DNA of 19,344 bases. Source: PUND01 sp046538345 (GTDB lineage: Bacteria > Planctomycetota > Phycisphaerae > SM23-33). The notes under the pieces are model-generated. The model was not told the DNA's origin. It saw only the letters and a list, made by a program, of their open reading frames with translations, and did not search any database. Positions 7,485 through 15,610 of the stretch are shown here, piece after piece. Location: positions 1 to 19,344 of the forward strand of contig JBKHJB010000021.1 in the NCBI GenBank assembly GCA_046538345.1, read 5' to 3'. How positions within the stretch are numbered: the stretch's first letter is position 1; each line of letters starts with the position of its first letter. Position numbers and translations under genes: made by a program.

Positions 7485-9425
7485 ATGGCTTCGAACAAAG
7501 TTATCGGAATCGACCTGGGAACGACAAATAGCTGTGTAGCCGTCATGGAGGGTAGTGAGCCGAAGGTGCTTATCAACCAGCAGGGCAGCCGGGTGACGCC
7601 TTCGGTGGTGGCCTTTACCGACAAGGGCGAGCGACTGGTAGGCCAGCCCGCCAAGCACCAGCAGGTCACCAACCCCAACAATACGGTCTTCTCCATCAAG
7701 CGCTTCATGGGTAGGCGCCACAACGAGGTCAAGGAAGAAGAGAAGCAGGTCCCCTACGAGGTGGTAGGCGGTCCTGAAGAGCTGGTCCGTGTTAAGGTTC
7801 GCGACAAGGAGTATACGCCGCAGGAAGTCAGTGCGATGGTGCTGCAGAACCTCAAGCAGACAGCCGAGGACTATCTCGGCGACGAGGTGCAGCGCGCCGT
7901 CATCACAGTACCGGCGTACTTCAACGACTCGCAGCGGACCGCCACCAAGGAGGCCGGTGAAATCGCGGGCCTGAAGGTGGAGCGGATAATCAACGAGCCG
8001 ACCGCCGCCGCTCTTGCCTATGGCTGCGAGAAGGGCAAGAGCCAGAAGGTCGCCGTGTTCGACTTCGGAGGCGGTACGTTTGATATATCCATCCTGGATA
8101 TCGGCGAGAACGTGTATGAAGTCATCTCGACCCACGGCGACACGCACCTCGGCGGTGACGACCTGGACGAGATTCTTATCAACCACATCGCCGACGAGTT
8201 CAAGCAGCAGGAAGGCATCGACCTGCGGCAGGACGCCATGGCGCTGCAGCGGCTCAAAGAGGCCGCCGAAAAAGCCAAGTGCGAGCTGTCCACCGCCCGC
8301 GAGGCCAATATCAATCTGCCGTTCATCACGGCTACGCAGGAAGGCCCCAAGCACCTTCAGACCACGCTGACAAGGGCGAAGTTCGAGCAGCTCTGCGAAC
8401 CGGTGCTCAACCGTCTGGTGGACCCGTGCAAGCAGGCGATGTCCGACGCGAAGCTCTCCGCCGGTGACATAGACGAGGTGCTGCTGGTCGGCGGCTCCAC
8501 GCGCATTCCGAAGGTCCGCGAGGTTACCAAGGAGATATTCGGCAAGGAGCCGAACAAGACCATCAACCCCGACGAAGCGGTCGCACTCGGCGCCGCTATC
8601 CAGGGCGGTATCCTCGGCGGCGACATAGAGGAAGAGATGGTCCTGCTGGACGTCACGCCTCTTTCGCTGGGCGTCGAGACGCTCGGCGGCGTTATGACCA
8701 AGCTGATTGAGCGGAATACGACCATCCCCTGCGAGAAGAAGGAAGTCTTCTCCACGGCGGCGGACAACCAGACCGAGGTGACCATTCACGTCCTCCAGGG
8801 CGAGCGTGAGTTCGCCAAGGACAACCGCACCCTCGGTAGGTTCAACCTTACCGGCATACCGCCGGCGCCGCGCGGGGTGCCGCAGATCGAGGTTACGTTC
8901 AAGATCGACGCCAACGGCATCCTCAACGTCTCTGCCAAGGACACCGCCACAGGCAAGGAGCAGAGCATCGAGATCAAGGGCACCAGCGGTTTGAGCGAGG
9001 ACGACGTTGAGAAGATGCGCAAGGACGCCGAGGAGCACGCCGAAGAGGACCGCAAGCGCCGCGAGCTGGTGGACGTCAAGAACCAGGGCGACGCGATGGT
9101 CTATCAGATGGAGAAGATGCTCAACGAGCAAGGCGAGAATATCTCCTCGGACGACCGCAGCAACATCGAAAACGCCCTGAGCAACCTGAAGGAAGCCATG
9201 AAGGGCGAAGACGCTGACGCTATCAAGCGAGCCATGAGTAACGTCGAGCAGGCGTCTCACAAGGTCACTCAGGAGATGTACCAGCAGGCGGCCGGCGCCG
9301 CCGGACAGCAGCAGGCGCCGGGCGGAGAGCCCGGTGGCCAGCAGCAGGAGCAGCAGGGCGAACAGCAGAAGAAAGGCGGCGACGACGACGACGTCATAGA
9401 CGCCGAATACGAAGTTAAAGAGTAG
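7485..9425 (+). CDS. dnaK: Molecular chaperone DnaK (Hsp70)
   Basis: This ATP-dependent cytosolic chaperone has the usual length, 646 residues. The nucleotide-binding domain shows IGIDLGTTNSCVAVMEG (7-23), AVITVPAYFNDSQR, INEPTAAALAYG, VFDFGGGTFDISILDIG and LLVGGSTRIPKVREV. The substrate-binding domain has DVTPLSLGVETLGGVMTKLI and NGILNVSAKDTATGK. The tail is Gln/Gly-rich and ends in the common bacterial form DDDVIDAEYEVKE. GGAAGG at 7470-7475 sits 9 nt before the ATG. The gene is flanked by a -24/-12 promoter and a hairpin, so it is probably transcribed alone. The usual partners grpE, dnaJ and hrcA are absent from the window. The 920-residue open frame on the opposite strand is a coding-bias shadow. 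Confidence 0.98.
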   Translation: MASNKVIGIDLGTTNSCVAVMEGSEPKVLINQQGSRVTPSVVAFTDKGERLVGQPAKHQQVTNPNNTVFSIKRFMGRRHNEVKEEEKQVPYEVVGGPEELVRVKVRDKEYTPQEVSAMVLQNLKQTAEDYLGDEVQRAVITVPAYFNDSQRTATKEAGEIAGLKVERIINEPTAAALAYGCEKGKSQKVAVFDFGGGTFDISILDIGENVYEVISTHGDTHLGGDDLDEILINHIADEFKQQEGIDLRQDAMALQRLKEAAEKAKCELSTAREANINLPFITATQEGPKHLQTTLTRAKFEQLCEPVLNRLVDPCKQAMSDAKLSAGDIDEVLLVGGSTRIPKVREVTKEIFGKEPNKTINPDEAVALGAAIQGGILGGDIEEEMVLLDVTPLSLGVETLGGVMTKLIERNTTIPCEKKEVFSTAADNQTEVTIHVLQGEREFAKDNRTLGRFNLTGIPPAPRGVPQIEVTFKIDANGILNVSAKDTATGKEQSIEIKGTSGLSEDDVEKMRKDAEEHAEEDRKRRELVDVKNQGDAMVYQMEKMLNEQGENISSDDRSNIENALSNLKEAMKGEDADAIKRAMSNVEQASHKVTQEMYQQAAGAAGQQQAPGGEPGGQQQEQQGEQQKKGGDDDDVIDAEYEVKE

Positions 9426-9464
9426 TCCATGTTGCACTGCTGAAGTGCCGAAGAGTATTGTTGG

Positions 9465-9496
9465 AGGCGGCAGTCGTCGTGCGGCGGCTGCCGCCT
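9465..9496 (+). terminator. GC-rich hairpin after dnaK, possible terminator
   Basis: AGGCGGCAG (9465-9473) and CTGCCGCCT (9488-9496) form a perfect 9-bp stem with a 14-nt loop, 40 nt after the dnaK stop. The following bases are TTGACTT, so the U-tract is short and broken. A weaker hairpin, GCACT-gctga-AGTGC, lies at 9434-9448. Together they probably mark the dnaK 3' end, but intrinsic termination is uncertain. Confidence 0.55.
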
Positions 9497-9536
9497 TTGA
9501 CTTGGACAGAGCGGCGGGTCTATGAAGGAAGAGGAT

Positions 9537-10463
9537 ATGGTTTCGCGGAGCATCGCAAGAACCAAGGCAAGCGCTGTGCTGTTTGTGACTGTGCTGGTCG
9601 CGATGCTGTCGGGCTGCGGTCCGAGCCAACCCTACGTAACCTCCAGCCGCCTCGAGCGGGGACTGGTGATCGTCCTTCCGGGTATCGAGGGCCGAAGCGT
9701 CCTGAACGAAGCCATCTGCAAGGGTCTCGATGACGGCGGCGTCAATGCCGCGATAGAGTTGCACGACTGGACCGCTCCGCTGGGACCGCTCTACAATCTC
9801 CGCGCCGAACGGCGTAATCGCAAGGCCGCCGAAGAAATCGCACAGCGGATAGTCCGCTACCAGATGAGTTATCCGCACAGGCCGGTGCTTCTGGTCGGTC
9901 AGAGCGGAGGCGGGGCGATGGCCGTCTGGACGATAGAGGCCCTGCCGCCGGGTACCCGGATCGAGGCGGCGGTGCTGCTGTCGGCGTCGCTGTCGCCGAA
10001 GTATATGCTCGATACGGCCTTGGAGCGAAGCAGGCGCGGCATGGTGAACTTTTACTCGCACCGCGACTGGTTCCTGCTGGGTGTCGGAACCACCCTGACG
10101 GGTACGATGGACGGCGAGCACACTTCATCGGCGGGTCGGACCGGCTTCGAGGTCCCGGGCATGCTCTCCCGGCCCGCGTGCTATCGCAAGCTCTACCAGG
10201 TGCCGTGGGAGGAACAGATGGCCGAGACCGGACACACCGGCGGACATCTGACCGTCAGCGCGGCCCGGTTTATCGCCACCTACGTGGCGCCTTTCATTAA
10301 CAAGAGCAACTGGAGCGAGGAGTTCGTCGAGGAGGTCCTTTCGCGCGAGCCGCTTGGGGCGGGGCGTCTGGGCGGAAGCCCGTATAGTCCGCCGGTCCAG
10401 CCGATGCCGCAGACTGCGCCGGCGACTGCTCCGTCCGACGACGACCAAAACAGCGCGGACTAA
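9537..10463 (+). CDS. Predicted lipoprotein with alpha/beta-hydrolase fold
   Basis: The 308-residue protein has a lipoprotein signal: a basic start (RSIARTK), a hydrophobic core (about 11-24) and the lipobox LSGC with Cys27. The mature protein begins like an alpha/beta hydrolase (LVIVLPGIEG, 43-52) and has the nucleophile elbow GQSGGG with Ser123. Candidate triad partners are Asp177 (SHRDWF) and His237 or His233 (GHTGGHL). The C-terminal 30 residues are Pro/Ala-rich. An in-frame ATG lies 15 nt upstream at 9522. I prefer 9537 because AAGGAAGAGG at 9525-9534 is a good ribosome site for it. It is probably an envelope-anchored esterase, lipase or acyltransferase; the substrate is unknown. Confidence 0.8.
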   Translation: MVSRSIARTKASAVLFVTVLVAMLSGCGPSQPYVTSSRLERGLVIVLPGIEGRSVLNEAICKGLDDGGVNAAIELHDWTAPLGPLYNLRAERRNRKAAEEIAQRIVRYQMSYPHRPVLLVGQSGGGAMAVWTIEALPPGTRIEAAVLLSASLSPKYMLDTALERSRRGMVNFYSHRDWFLLGVGTTLTGTMDGEHTSSAGRTGFEVPGMLSRPACYRKLYQVPWEEQMAETGHTGGHLTVSAARFIATYVAPFINKSNWSEEFVEEVLSREPLGAGRLGGSPYSPPVQPMPQTAPATAPSDDDQNSAD

Positions 10464-10501
10464 AGCTTTTCCGTCCACCGGGCCGATAGGGGTTGTGAAA
10501 G

Positions 10502-10975
10502 ATGCCTTCCAAAGACGACAGTCAATATCCTGCGGCCCCCGAGCTATCGCGCTGTCCCCACACGGGGCAGGTTCTGAATGTAGCCAGTGGTCCGGCCGGG
10601 GCTTACCTCGCGACGGAACTGGCGACGGCTCCCCCGCCGCGTCTTCGCCGTATGCTGGTGGACGCCGCGGTGTCATGTTGTCGCGAGACCGTAGATGCGC
10701 TCGACGCAGGCGACGCGGAAACCGCAAGACTGCAGTTACAGCGCGCCCGGCGAGTGCTCCGACAGCTTCGCGATACGTTTGGCGGTCCTGCGGACGAGCA
10801 TACCCGTCGGGCATTCGAGCTGTACACGCGGGCCGACAGTATGCTAACCGAAGCGGGACACTACACCCGCCGCCGAACCGTGCTCGAAACGCTGGATTTG
10901 CTGGTTTCGCGGCGATCGGTGCTCACCACGCCCTCGAGCCCAACGCACGCGCGGTCTTCGAGCTGGCTGGCGTAG
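10502..10975 (+). CDS. Small protein resembling flagellin chaperone FliS
   Basis: The 157-residue protein reads like FliS over residues 34-135. AYLATELATAPPPRLRRMLV (34-53) matches the FliS start pattern AYxxxxVxTAsPxxLLxMLyD. The following segment with DAETARLQLQRARRVLRQLR matches the helix containing the FliS 'kA..ii..L' pattern. LYTRADSMLTEAG and LETLDLLVSRR match the last two helices. This comes from pattern recognition alone. FliS binds flagellin in the cytoplasm and guides it to export. No flagellar gene is in the window. The N-terminal 33 residues and the Ser/Thr-rich final 18 do not match FliS. The gene starts 38 nt after the lipoprotein gene and ends 6 bp from the convergent kinase gene. 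The ribosome site is weak. Confidence 0.55.
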   Translation: MPSKDDSQYPAAPELSRCPHTGQVLNVASGPAGAYLATELATAPPPRLRRMLVDAAVSCCRETVDALDAGDAETARLQLQRARRVLRQLRDTFGGPADEHTRRAFELYTRADSMLTEAGHYTRRRTVLETLDLLVSRRSVLTTPSSPTHARSSSWLA

Positions 10976-10981
10976 TTCATC

Positions 10982-12016
10982 TCACGTCACGACCGAGTGC
11001 ATCAGCTCGATGTGCTCCAGTATCCAGTCCACCTTGCGCTGAATCATCTGAAGAAAGGCGAAGCCGCTTATCCTCCCGAAGCTTCCCGTCGCGGCGATAG
11101 GCAGAACCGCCTCGGCTATCATAGCCTCGCACATCAGGTAGGGAACCGCTTTCAGCTCCGCGGTGGTCACCACGTTCGCGGCGTCGTAGCCGCGAAGGAA
11201 CTGTTCCAGTCGCGGACGGTCCACGTGTGCGGGCCATTGAAGGGGGTCCTCCGAGCCGCCGATAATCGAGAACTGCAGACAGCCGTTCGCCAGGTCGATT
11301 ATCCTCGGATGCAGCCGGGCCGCGTCGTAGTCGATCACGGCCACAACTTTTCGGTCTCTAAAGAGCATATTGCCCGGATGCCAGTCGCCGTGGACTATCT
11401 GTTGCTTCCAGTCATTTACGCCCAGGGCGTTGGCTTGCTCGGCACAGTGGCGGTACGACCTGCTGAGCGCCGTTACCGTCTCGGTGAGCTGATCCCGCGG
11501 CGGGCGGGTGTCTATGGGCAGCGAGCCGATGGTGTTGCGGATGGACTGGGCGATGGTCTGGGCGTCGTGGTAGCTTCCGGCCGGGGGCGTGTACTGCCCT
11601 GAAAAATCCTCCAGCAGCTTGTGATACAAGCCCTGGATTTTCCCGGCGCTGTAGGTGGCGTCGGTGGAGCCGTCGTACCCTTCGCCGGAAACATACTCGA
11701 ACATCTCGTAGATGTTGGAGTCCAGCACGAGCATGGAGTTGTTGTCCTCGTGTGTTCCGACCAGGTGCGGCAGGGGGAAGTTCTGGCTCGCCAGGTGCAG
11801 TTGTATCTCATGTGCGAAGGCGACCTTGGTGAGGTCGTCCTTGCCTTTGGCCCGCCGCTTGAAGAGGAACTTGCCCTTGTCGGACTCGATTATGACCTTC
11901 GGGCTACGTCGCGAGCCCCGTGAAAATTCATGTATCGCGTGTATCTTGCCCAGGTCGTAGTGGCGCAGACACTCCGTCAGCTCCTGGCGGGAAAATGTCT
12001 CACGGTTGTGCTTCAT
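10982..12016 (-). CDS. Aminoglycoside phosphotransferase-family kinase (APH fold)
   Basis: The 344-residue protein has the kinase catalytic loop VHGDWHPGN with Asp211 and Asn216, and the metal-binding Asp229 in VIDYDAA. FLFKRR (50-55) probably supplies the ATP-contacting lysine, Lys53. This fold covers aminoglycoside kinases, choline/homoserine kinases, HipA-distant small-molecule kinases and CotS/RdoA-type kinases. The EFSRGSRRSPKVII segment and the general layout fit a CotS/homoserine-kinase-II-like member better than a classical resistance enzyme. The substrate cannot be told from the sequence. It is transcribed away from the metallophosphoesterase gene and converges on the FliS-like gene. 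A plausible promoter lies at 12070-12097. Confidence 0.8.
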   Translation of the reverse strand: MKHNRETFSRQELTECLRHYDLGKIHAIHEFSRGSRRSPKVIIESDKGKFLFKRRAKGKDDLTKVAFAHEIQLHLASQNFPLPHLVGTHEDNNSMLVLDSNIYEMFEYVSGEGYDGSTDATYSAGKIQGLYHKLLEDFSGQYTPPAGSYHDAQTIAQSIRNTIGSLPIDTRPPRDQLTETVTALSRSYRHCAEQANALGVNDWKQQIVHGDWHPGNMLFRDRKVVAVIDYDAARLHPRIIDLANGCLQFSIIGGSEDPLQWPAHVDRPRLEQFLRGYDAANVVTTAELKAVPYLMCEAMIAEAVLPIAATGSFGRISGFAFLQMIQRKVDWILEHIELMHSVVT

Positions 12017-12069
12017 GGAAATTGTTGTTCTTCCGCCATCCGGGAATCGATACGGCGACTGAAAAGGGA

Positions 12070-12097
12070 ATCATAGCGTTACCGGCGTTTTTTGCAA
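12070..12097 (-). promoter_or_regulatory. Possible sigma-70 promoter of the APH-fold kinase gene
   Basis: Read on the minus strand, TTGCAA (12092-12097) is followed after 16 bp by TATGAT (12070-12075). These match the -35 consensus at 4 of 6 positions and the -10 consensus at 5 of 6. Transcription would start near 12063, leaving a leader of about 46 nt. An A-tract lies just inside the spacer. Confidence 0.45.
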
Positions 12098-12119
12098 ACT
12101 CTCCGCCCGGTCGCCATGC

Positions 12120-12149
12120 TGGACCGTTCGGCTCGGATGCGCGTATAAT
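12120..12149 (+). promoter_or_regulatory. Sigma-70 promoter almost touching the phosphoesterase ATG
   Basis: TATAAT at 12144-12149 is a perfect -10 element. TGGACC at 12120-12125 matches the -35 consensus at 4 of 6 positions with an 18-bp spacer. The ATG at 12159 begins 10 nt after the -10 box, so the expected start site lies at or within a few bases of the start codon. There is no Shine-Dalgarno in between. The mRNA is therefore expected to be leaderless. Confidence 0.6.
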
Positions 12150-12158
12150 CACCCGCTG

Positions 12159-13034
12159 ATGGTCAAGATCGTCGTCACCGCGGACCTGCATTACAACATT
12201 TCCCGCTCGCGCGAGCCGGCGCGACGACTGGCGGCCGACGCCTGCGCCGCCGGCGGCGACGCGCTGGTGCTGGTCGGCGACACCGCAGGCGCGGATACGA
12301 AGCCCTTCCTCGACTGTCTCCGTCTGTTCGACAACTTCGAAGGCACAAAGCTGCTCGTTCCGGGGAATCACTGCCTCTGGTGTCGCGGGGGCGAGGACTC
12401 GCTGACGCGTTATGAACGCCTGCTGCCGGATATCGCGGAACAGGCGGGTTTTCGCGTGCTGGATCACCAGCCGATTGTGATACGCGATATCGCCCTGGTT
12501 GGTTCCATCGGCTGGTACGACTATTCCTTCGCCGACGAGTCGTTGGGCATACCCGAGCCGTTCTACCGCGCGAAGGTCGCGCCCGGAGCGGCACAGATGC
12601 TCGCCGAGCACCGCCCGCTGTTGGAGGACCACCGCGGACAGCTCCGTGAGAGGCACATGTCATTGGCGGCGAGGTGGATGGACGGCAGGTACGTTCAACT
12701 CCCGATGGGCGACGAGGAGTTTGTGGACCTGCTCTGCGAGAAGCTCTCCGGACACTTGCGACAGGTCGCCGAACGGGCCGAGCGAATCGTGGCGTTCACA
12801 CATCACCTGCCGTTTGAGCAACTGGTTCCGCGGAACCGTCCTGACAGGTTCGCATTCGCGGCCGCCTACATGGGGTCGCCCCGGCTGGGACAGGTGCTTC
12901 TGGCGGAGCCGAAGGTCTCCCACGTGTTCTGCGGACATTCGCACTGGCCCGGACGTTGGGAGATAGACGGCGTGAACGTGGTTAACGTCGGCAGCACGTA
13001 CGGACGAAAGCGACTGGAGATATTGGAGCTGTAG
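12159..13034 (+). CDS. Calcineurin-like metallophosphoesterase
   Basis: The 291-residue cytosolic protein has the metal-binding motifs of the family in order: Asp9-x-His11 (ADLHYN), Asp41 (VLVGDT), Asn70-His71 (VPGNHCLW), His215/His216 (FTHHLP) and GHSH at 259-262. The usual GNH[DE] motif is GNHC here. There is no signal peptide. An extended middle segment (about 118-205) separates the motifs and may form a cap. The substrate could be a nucleotide, nucleic acid or phosphoprotein. The ATG is not preceded by a ribosome site but lies 10 nt after a perfect TATAAT. The htrA-type gene starts 4 nt after its stop, so the two are likely co-transcribed. Confidence 0.85.
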   Translation: MVKIVVTADLHYNISRSREPARRLAADACAAGGDALVLVGDTAGADTKPFLDCLRLFDNFEGTKLLVPGNHCLWCRGGEDSLTRYERLLPDIAEQAGFRVLDHQPIVIRDIALVGSIGWYDYSFADESLGIPEPFYRAKVAPGAAQMLAEHRPLLEDHRGQLRERHMSLAARWMDGRYVQLPMGDEEFVDLLCEKLSGHLRQVAERAERIVAFTHHLPFEQLVPRNRPDRFAFAAAYMGSPRLGQVLLAEPKVSHVFCGHSHWPGRWEIDGVNVVNVGSTYGRKRLEILEL

Positions 13035-13038
13035 GGCT

Positions 13039-14400
13039 ATGCGCAAAACGATACTGTCTGTTGTGCTGGCATTGGCGGCGCCCGCGGTGGGGCAGACCGG
13101 CGCCAACGTGCCGTCGGACGATCCTCGCGTCACGCCTGTGGTGCGGGCGTATCGCCGGGTCCGACCGGCCGTGGTGAACATATCCACCGAGAAGGTGGTG
13201 ACCACGCGGCGGGGGTTCGGGCAGGACCCCTTCGAGGATATCTTCCCCAGTCCGTTCACGCGCCGCGTTCCGGTACAGTCGCTGGGAAGCGGCGTGCTCA
13301 TCGATGGCGGGGGCTACGTGGTGACCAACGCCCACGTGGTCCGCCGGGCGAGGTCCGTCAGCGTCTCGCTGCAGGACGGCACTCAGTTCGACGGCCGCGT
13401 CATAAGCGCCGCGCCGGAGCACGACCTGGCCGTTTTGAAAATTGACCCGGGCGACGAGGACCTGCCACATCTGCCGCCCGGGCGGAGCGACGATTTGATG
13501 GTCGGCGAGCCGGTGATCGCGATCGGCAACCCGCTGGGGTACGCCAATTCGCTGACTACCGGCGTCGTCAGCGCCGTTGACCGTACGCTGGAGTTTCGCG
13601 GCGGGGTGCGCTACGAGGGGCTTATCCAGACCGACGCGCCCATCAACCCCGGCAACAGCGGCGGTCCGCTGCTGAACATCAAGGGCGAGCTTATCGGGAT
13701 CAACACGGCCATCCGCGCCGACGCCCAGAACATCGGTTTCGCCATTCCCATCGGCACGGTCATCGAGGAGTTGCCGGACATGCTGGACTTCGAGCGGATC
13801 AACCGCGTCGAGTTCGGCGCGAAGGTGGTCCAGCGCTGCGCCGCCGACCGACGGGAGGTCGTGGTCGCCGAGGTGCGGCAGGACACACCGGCCGACGGCA
13901 AGCTGACCGTCGGCGACCGTGTGGTCGGCGTCAATGGCTCGGACGTGGAGCATATCACCGATTTCACCTGCGAGATGCTATCGATTGGTTCGGACGAGCC
14001 GGTGGAGATCCGCGTTCTCCGCGACGGCCGGGAGGTGACGGCGACCGTACGGCTGCGGAGCAGGCCCATACCCGACGGACGATTGCTTGCCGAACGCATC
14101 TTCGGGCTTACGTTGCGGGATATCGACGCCGAAGCGGCTCGGGAGCTGCGCCTGCCCACCGACCGGGGTCTTCTGGTGGTGGGTGTCGAGCAGGGCTCCG
14201 TCGCCGACCGTGTGGGAATCCGTCTGAAAGACATTCTCTTCCAGGTCAACCGCTACTACGTTGACGACACCGCGACGCTGGGTGAGATTCTCGAGAACGT
14301 TCAGCCCGGCGAGGTGGTCCGCGCGGGCATACTCCGCGGGAACGTAGCCGTCTGGACAAACATCCGCGCAGAAGCCGGCGAAGAAAGGCAAGGGATATGA
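13039..14400 (+). CDS. htrA: HtrA/Deg-family serine protease with two PDZ domains
   Basis: This envelope protein-quality-control protease has a trypsin-like triad of His99 (VTNAHVV), Asp129 (EHDLAVLKI) and Ser207 (NPGNSGGP). A signal peptide covers about residues 1-19 (KTILSVVLALAAPAVGQ). Two PDZ domains follow: PDZ1 at about 258-341, where the GDRVVGVNG core is clear, and a more divergent PDZ2 at about 353-443 (RVGIRLKDILFQVN). Length, 453 residues, is normal for a DegP/DegQ-type protein. The start lies 4 nt after the phosphoesterase stop. The stop overlaps the glycerate kinase ATG (ATGA). Co-transcription with two cytosolic enzymes is an odd functional mix. Confidence 0.93.
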   Translation: MRKTILSVVLALAAPAVGQTGANVPSDDPRVTPVVRAYRRVRPAVVNISTEKVVTTRRGFGQDPFEDIFPSPFTRRVPVQSLGSGVLIDGGGYVVTNAHVVRRARSVSVSLQDGTQFDGRVISAAPEHDLAVLKIDPGDEDLPHLPPGRSDDLMVGEPVIAIGNPLGYANSLTTGVVSAVDRTLEFRGGVRYEGLIQTDAPINPGNSGGPLLNIKGELIGINTAIRADAQNIGFAIPIGTVIEELPDMLDFERINRVEFGAKVVQRCAADRREVVVAEVRQDTPADGKLTVGDRVVGVNGSDVEHITDFTCEMLSIGSDEPVEIRVLRDGREVTATVRLRSRPIPDGRLLAERIFGLTLRDIDAEAARELRLPTDRGLLVVGVEQGSVADRVGIRLKDILFQVNRYYVDDTATLGEILENVQPGEVVRAGILRGNVAVWTNIRAEAGEERQGI

Positions 14401-15605
14401 AGGTCGTCATAGCGCCTGACTCTTTCAAGGAATCGCTGCCGGCGTCGGAGGTCGCGGCGGCTATGGGGCAGGGCGTTCTGGACGTCTGCTCCAACGCGGT
14501 AGTGGACCTGTGCCCCCTCGCGGACGGCGGCGAGGGCACGGTCACCGCGCTGACGGCCGCCACCGGCGGACAACTGCTGACAGCCGATGTGTTTGACCCG
14601 CTGGGACGACCCATCCGCGCCCGTCTGGGGCTGCTGGGGGGCTCCTCCGGTCCGGGCTTGCCGGGCGAGTTGGGCTTTTCGGCAGCGGTCGCCCAGCCGG
14701 AGGACGAAAGCCCACCCACACGCAGAGCCGTAGTGGAGATGTCGTCTGCGTCGGGTCTGATGCTGGTTCCGCCGGAGCATCGCGACCCTTTGCGGACGAC
14801 CAGCTATGGGACCGGTCAGCTCATCACCGAAGCCCTGAACGCCGGGGCCGAGGAAATCGTCGTCGGAATCGGCGGTTCGGCGACCTGCGACGGCGGCAGC
14901 GGCGCGGCCCAGGCGTTGGGTGTGCGCTTTCTCGACGCCGACGGGCAAGAGATGGTCTGTGGGCTTTCCGGCGGGGGGCTTGGAGAGCTGTCGGACATTG
15001 ACATCTGCCAGCGAGACGAGCGGCTTCAGCGGGTCAGCATCAGAGTGGCCTGCGACGTGACCAACCCGTTAACAGGCCCGGAAGGCGCCGCTCGCGTGTA
15101 CGCTCCGCAGAAGGGCGCGACACCGGAGGGTGTTGAGACGCTGGAGCGTAACCTGTCCCATCTGGCTGAGGTCATCCGGCGGTCTCTGGGCGTGGATGTC
15201 GCGCGTCTCGCCGGAGCGGGGGCGGCCGGCGGACTTGGTGCGGGGCTGGTCGCCTTCGCCGACGCCACGTTGGAAGCGGGCGTGGACCTCATATCAGAGG
15301 TGGTCCATCTGCGCCGCCGCCTGACAGGGGCCGATTTGCTTCTGACCGGCGAGGGACGCCTGGATTCCTCCAGCGGGTTCGGCAAGGCGGCGGTCGGCGC
15401 CGCCCGCATCGCCGGCGATTGCGGCGTACCGGCGGTCTGCATACCGGGCCAGTTCGACGGGGACACCGGTATCGAGCGACTGTTCCGGTCGGTCCGCCCG
15501 CTGGTGCGTACGGAATCGGCAGTTGAGCAGGCGATGCGCGACCCTGCGCCACTGCTGCGTCAGGCCGCCGCCGACACGATCCGAGATTTCCTGCGAGCCA
15601 CGTGA
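14397..15605 (+). CDS. glxK: Glycerate kinase (GarK/GlxK family)
   Basis: It phosphorylates D-glycerate to 2-phosphoglycerate (some family members make 3-phosphoglycerate). The 402-residue protein starts with the family signature VVIAPDSFKESLPASEVA. LADGGEGT (41-48), GIGGSATCDGGSGAAQALG (157-175) and LLLTGEGRLDSSSGFGKA are also characteristic. An extra low-complexity loop, roughly 79-110 (Gly/Pro-rich), makes it slightly longer than the usual 375-385. The ATG overlaps the protease stop, and GAAAGG at 14383-14388 serves as ribosome site. Glycerate kinase can feed carbon from glycine/serine or glyoxylate metabolism, which would connect it loosely with the glycine cleavage operon, but that connection is inference. 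Confidence 0.94.
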   Translation: MKVVIAPDSFKESLPASEVAAAMGQGVLDVCSNAVVDLCPLADGGEGTVTALTAATGGQLLTADVFDPLGRPIRARLGLLGGSSGPGLPGELGFSAAVAQPEDESPPTRRAVVEMSSASGLMLVPPEHRDPLRTTSYGTGQLITEALNAGAEEIVVGIGGSATCDGGSGAAQALGVRFLDADGQEMVCGLSGGGLGELSDIDICQRDERLQRVSIRVACDVTNPLTGPEGAARVYAPQKGATPEGVETLERNLSHLAEVIRRSLGVDVARLAGAGAAGGLGAGLVAFADATLEAGVDLISEVVHLRRRLTGADLLLTGEGRLDSSSGFGKAAVGAARIAGDCGVPAVCIPGQFDGDTGIERLFRSVRPLVRTESAVEQAMRDPAPLLRQAAADTIRDFLRAT

Positions 15606-15610
15606 GAACA

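Noticed and set aside
9434..9448. GCACT...AGTGC dyad after dnaK resembling the core of a CIRCE element
   Set aside because: CIRCE has 9-bp arms (TTAGCACTC/GAGTGCTAA) with a 9-bp spacer and lies upstream of the gene; here the arms are 5 bp, the spacer is 5 bp, and it is downstream of dnaK.
7359..10121. A 920-codon open frame antisense to dnaK and the lipoprotein gene
   Set aside because: It mirrors dnaK's codon bias in GC-rich DNA, a known artefact, and covers a certain gene on the other strand; its Leu/Val/His-rich translation looks like no protein family.
10982..12016. Reading the APH-fold gene as an antibiotic resistance gene
   Set aside because: The fold is shared by many small-molecule kinases; no mobile-element context or resistance-specific motif is visible.
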